Positions 62,686 through 64,000 of a stretch of DNA of 64,000 bases are shown one piece after another. The notes beneath the pieces were generated by a model. The model saw only the letters and a list, made by a program, of their open reading frames with translations, searched no databases and was not told the origin of the DNA. Within the stretch, counting starts at the first letter, position 1. Each line of letters starts with the position of its first letter. The stretch is from the NCBI RefSeq assembly GCF_002005165.1, contig NZ_CP019699.1, positions 1,178,001 to 1,242,000 of the forward strand, read 5' to 3'. Source of the stretch: Novibacillus thermophilus. GTDB taxonomy: Bacteria; Bacillota; Bacilli; Thermoactinomycetales; Novibacillaceae. The position numbers and the translations under genes are program-made.

Positions 62686-63735
62686 TTGAGCCACAGTTTG
62701 AAAATGACATGTAAAATCGGTTTTACGTACATCGGCACTGTCGTGGGGGCCGGGTTTGCGTCAGGACAAGAAATTTTGCAATTTTTTACGAATAAAGGCC
62801 CTTTTGGATTTATCGCCATCCTCTTGGCGTCTTTGGGGTTCGTCTGGCTGGGAAACCGGATGATGTTGCTAGGAGCCAGGTTGAAAGCTGCTTCGTACGA
62901 AGAGTTTAACAACTATCTGTTCGGCCCAACAGTCGGGAAGGTCATGAACGGTTTTGTTACGCTCATTTTATTCGGAGTCACGACGGCCATGATTTCGGGA
63001 ACAGGGGCGTTGGCCGAAGAACAAATCGGCCTGTCCTTTCACGTTGGCGTGTTGTTTACCCTGTGTCTCGCATACTTTGTCATGTTGCGGGGGCTGGACG
63101 GGATTCTGTCAGTCAATTCCCTCGTCGTGCCGATGATGTTGTTTTTTTGTGCACTGATTGGTGTCAACGGATTGGCACAGTTAGTGGATGTATCATCAGA
63201 TCTTGTGGCAGTGGAGACGTCAACGACGCGTTCGTGGGTGATGGCGGCCGTCACGTACGTGTCGTTTAACTTGGCGATGGCTCAAGCGGTGCTCGTTCCG
63301 ATGGGAGGTGAAATCAGGGACGAGCGATTGATTAAGAACGGAGGACGTCTGGGAGGTATAGGTCTCGGAGCCATGCTCCTGGCGACCAATCTGGCCCTCG
63401 CGTTAGAAGGAACGTCCATTTGGCATCTGGAGATTCCGCTGGCGCCGATTATTGCCGACTTGGGAACTATTGTGAAAGTGCTGTTCCTGACAGTGATGTG
63501 GGCCGAAATCTTTACGACACTCATTGGCAATGTGTACGGACTGTTAGCGAATTTGGAAACAGTGTTCCCCTTCAGTCAGAAAAAATGGCTCATGCTGCTG
63601 TTTGCTGCTAGTTACATGTTGTCCCTCGTCGGCTTTTCCAATCTGGTCGGTTACGCCTATCCGCTGTTCGGTTATTGCGGTATGGTGACAATGGTCTTGC
63701 TGGCGTCGCGCAAAATGCCCCCAGCGCGAATCTAG
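62686..63735 (+). CDS. YkvI-family membrane protein
   Basis: 349 residues, TTG start after GGGGGG. About ten membrane helices. The start IGFTYIGTVVGAGFASGQEI is characteristic of YkvI proteins, which have the LeuT/APC-like fold, suggesting a transporter. Substrate unknown. The last 18 codons and stop lie in the first copy of a 74-base tandem duplication. Confidence 0.82.
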   Translation: MSHSLKMTCKIGFTYIGTVVGAGFASGQEILQFFTNKGPFGFIAILLASLGFVWLGNRMMLLGARLKAASYEEFNNYLFGPTVGKVMNGFVTLILFGVTTAMISGTGALAEEQIGLSFHVGVLFTLCLAYFVMLRGLDGILSVNSLVVPMMLFFCALIGVNGLAQLVDVSSDLVAVETSTTRSWVMAAVTYVSFNLAMAQAVLVPMGGEIRDERLIKNGGRLGGIGLGAMLLATNLALALEGTSIWHLEIPLAPIIADLGTIVKVLFLTVMWAEIFTTLIGNVYGLLANLETVFPFSQKKWLMLLFAASYMLSLVGFSNLVGYAYPLFGYCGMVTMVLLASRKMPPARI

Positions 63736-63832
63736 CGGAAACCGCTATGAGCGGTATGGTGACAATGGTCTTGCTGGCGTCGCGCAAAATGCCCCCAGCG
63801 CGAATCTAGCGGAAACCGCTATGAGCGGTATG
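63677..63832 (+). repeat. Two-copy 74-bp tandem duplication at the ykvI 3' end
   Basis: The unit runs 63677-63750 and is repeated exactly at 63751-63824, followed by eight bases of a third start (GCGGTATG, 63825-63832). Each unit contains the last codons of the YkvI ORF, its TAG, and a small AGCGG-AAA-CCGCT hairpin. The second copy is non-coding. Confidence 0.95.
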
Positions 63833-63841
63833 TGTTATAAT
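63833..63841 (+). promoter_or_regulatory. Extended -10 promoter of the DUF624 gene
   Basis: TGTTATAAT carries the TG extension one base before a perfect TATAAT. A -35 box is not obvious because the region upstream is the tandem repeat. Confidence 0.55.
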
Positions 63842-63881
63842 ATTCTACGAACGGATTACGAACGAAGTTTGGGGGATGTCA

Positions 63882-64000
63882 ATGCCTGAGTCTGGCGTAT
63901 TCGGCTTCATATACCGTGTCACAGATGTCATTTACAAGTTAGCCTGGAGCAATATTCTCTGGTTTTTTACATCGGGGTTTCCCCTCGTTCTGTTCATCTT
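63882..64000 (+). CDS. DUF624 (YesL-like) membrane protein, 5' part
   Basis: ATG at 63882 behind GGGGGATG; the ORF runs off the window after 39 codons. The start GVFGFIYRVTDVIYKLAWSN followed by a hydrophobic helix (ILWFFTSGFPLVLFI) resembles the first helix of DUF624/YesL proteins, which often accompany sugar transport genes. Only the first membrane segment is visible. Confidence 0.6.
   Translation, partial: MPESGVFGFIYRVTDVIYKLAWSNILWFFTSGFPLVLFI

Noticed and set aside
1-64000. CRISPR arrays, tRNA or rRNA genes, prophage genes
   Set aside because: No regularly spaced repeats, no tRNA cloverleaf or CCA-type end and no rRNA sequence were noticed; mobile DNA is limited to the intron and two insertion sequences.

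Overview
The window reads as chromosome from a moderately GC-rich, probably spore-forming, thermophile-like member of the Bacillales. I infer this from the strong AGGAGG-type ribosome binding sites, the frequent GTG and TTG starts, and many arrangements known from Bacillus: yrhED-like formate dehydrogenase, alaR-alaT, bmrCD (yheIH), the melibiose locus msmR-melEDC-melA, licBCA with licR, yhjCB, hemZ, dhaKLM, and a yybP-ykoY riboswitch before a TerC gene. The species cannot be fixed from sequence alone.

Layout. 0-5.3 kb: fdhD, a cytoplasmic formate dehydrogenase (Cys in place of Sec), a DUF1641 partner and an aldo/keto reductase. 5.385-7.262 kb: a group IIC intron sitting directly behind the reductase terminator. 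7.5-17.4 kb: a YhjC/YhjB-type symporter pair, a frameshifted aroA, alaT-alaR, a DUF2512 protein, an aquaporin, and a formaldehyde dehydrogenase with a near-perfect sigma-54 promoter divergent from its likely activator. 17.5-21.3 kb: a BmrCD-type multidrug ABC pair preceded by a 30-codon leader ORF and a terminator hairpin. 21.4-23.1 kb: a Dph6-like ATPase and an LD-carboxypeptidase. 23.3-30.5 kb: a visibly AT-richer melibiose locus whose binding-protein gene is split by an IS256 element. 30.9-36.3 kb: a cellobiose/lichenan PTS operon with a frameshifted licR. 36.4-40.5 kb: a flavin monooxygenase-like gene, lhgO, nadE and a cobalamin-binding protein.

40.5-50.2 kb is the most interesting block. 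It holds GntR and LysR regulators, a putative sulfite/sulfate exporter (PSE family), SuyA- and SuyB-like sulfo-lyase subunits, a D-2-hydroxyacid dehydrogenase (SlcC-like), an Ldh_2-type dehydrogenase (ComC-like) and a three-gene tripartite tricarboxylate transporter. Together these form an apparently complete route for uptake, racemisation and desulfonation of 3-sulfolactate to pyruvate and sulfite. A repressor-type palindrome lies at the suyA start site and a perfect cre box at the transporter promoter. An intact IS1380-family element follows (50.235-51.945 kb).

52-64 kb: dhaK-dhaL, hemZ, dhaM, an orphan LytTR response regulator, two small uncharacterised genes, an NAD-dependent epimerase, a YajQ protein, an O-methyltransferase, an APS/PAPS reductase, a Mn riboswitch with a TerC exporter, a diacylglycerol glucosyltransferase-like enzyme, a YkvI membrane protein whose 3' end is tandemly duplicated (74 bp), and the start of a DUF624 protein.

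Formate and formaldehyde oxidation, sulfonate use with sulfite release, and plant glycan uptake (melibiose, cellobiose) suggest a heterotroph of decaying plant or compost-like material, which is inference. Three genes (aroA, melE, licR) are broken. Two of the lesions are single-base losses next to G runs, so sequencing error must be excluded.
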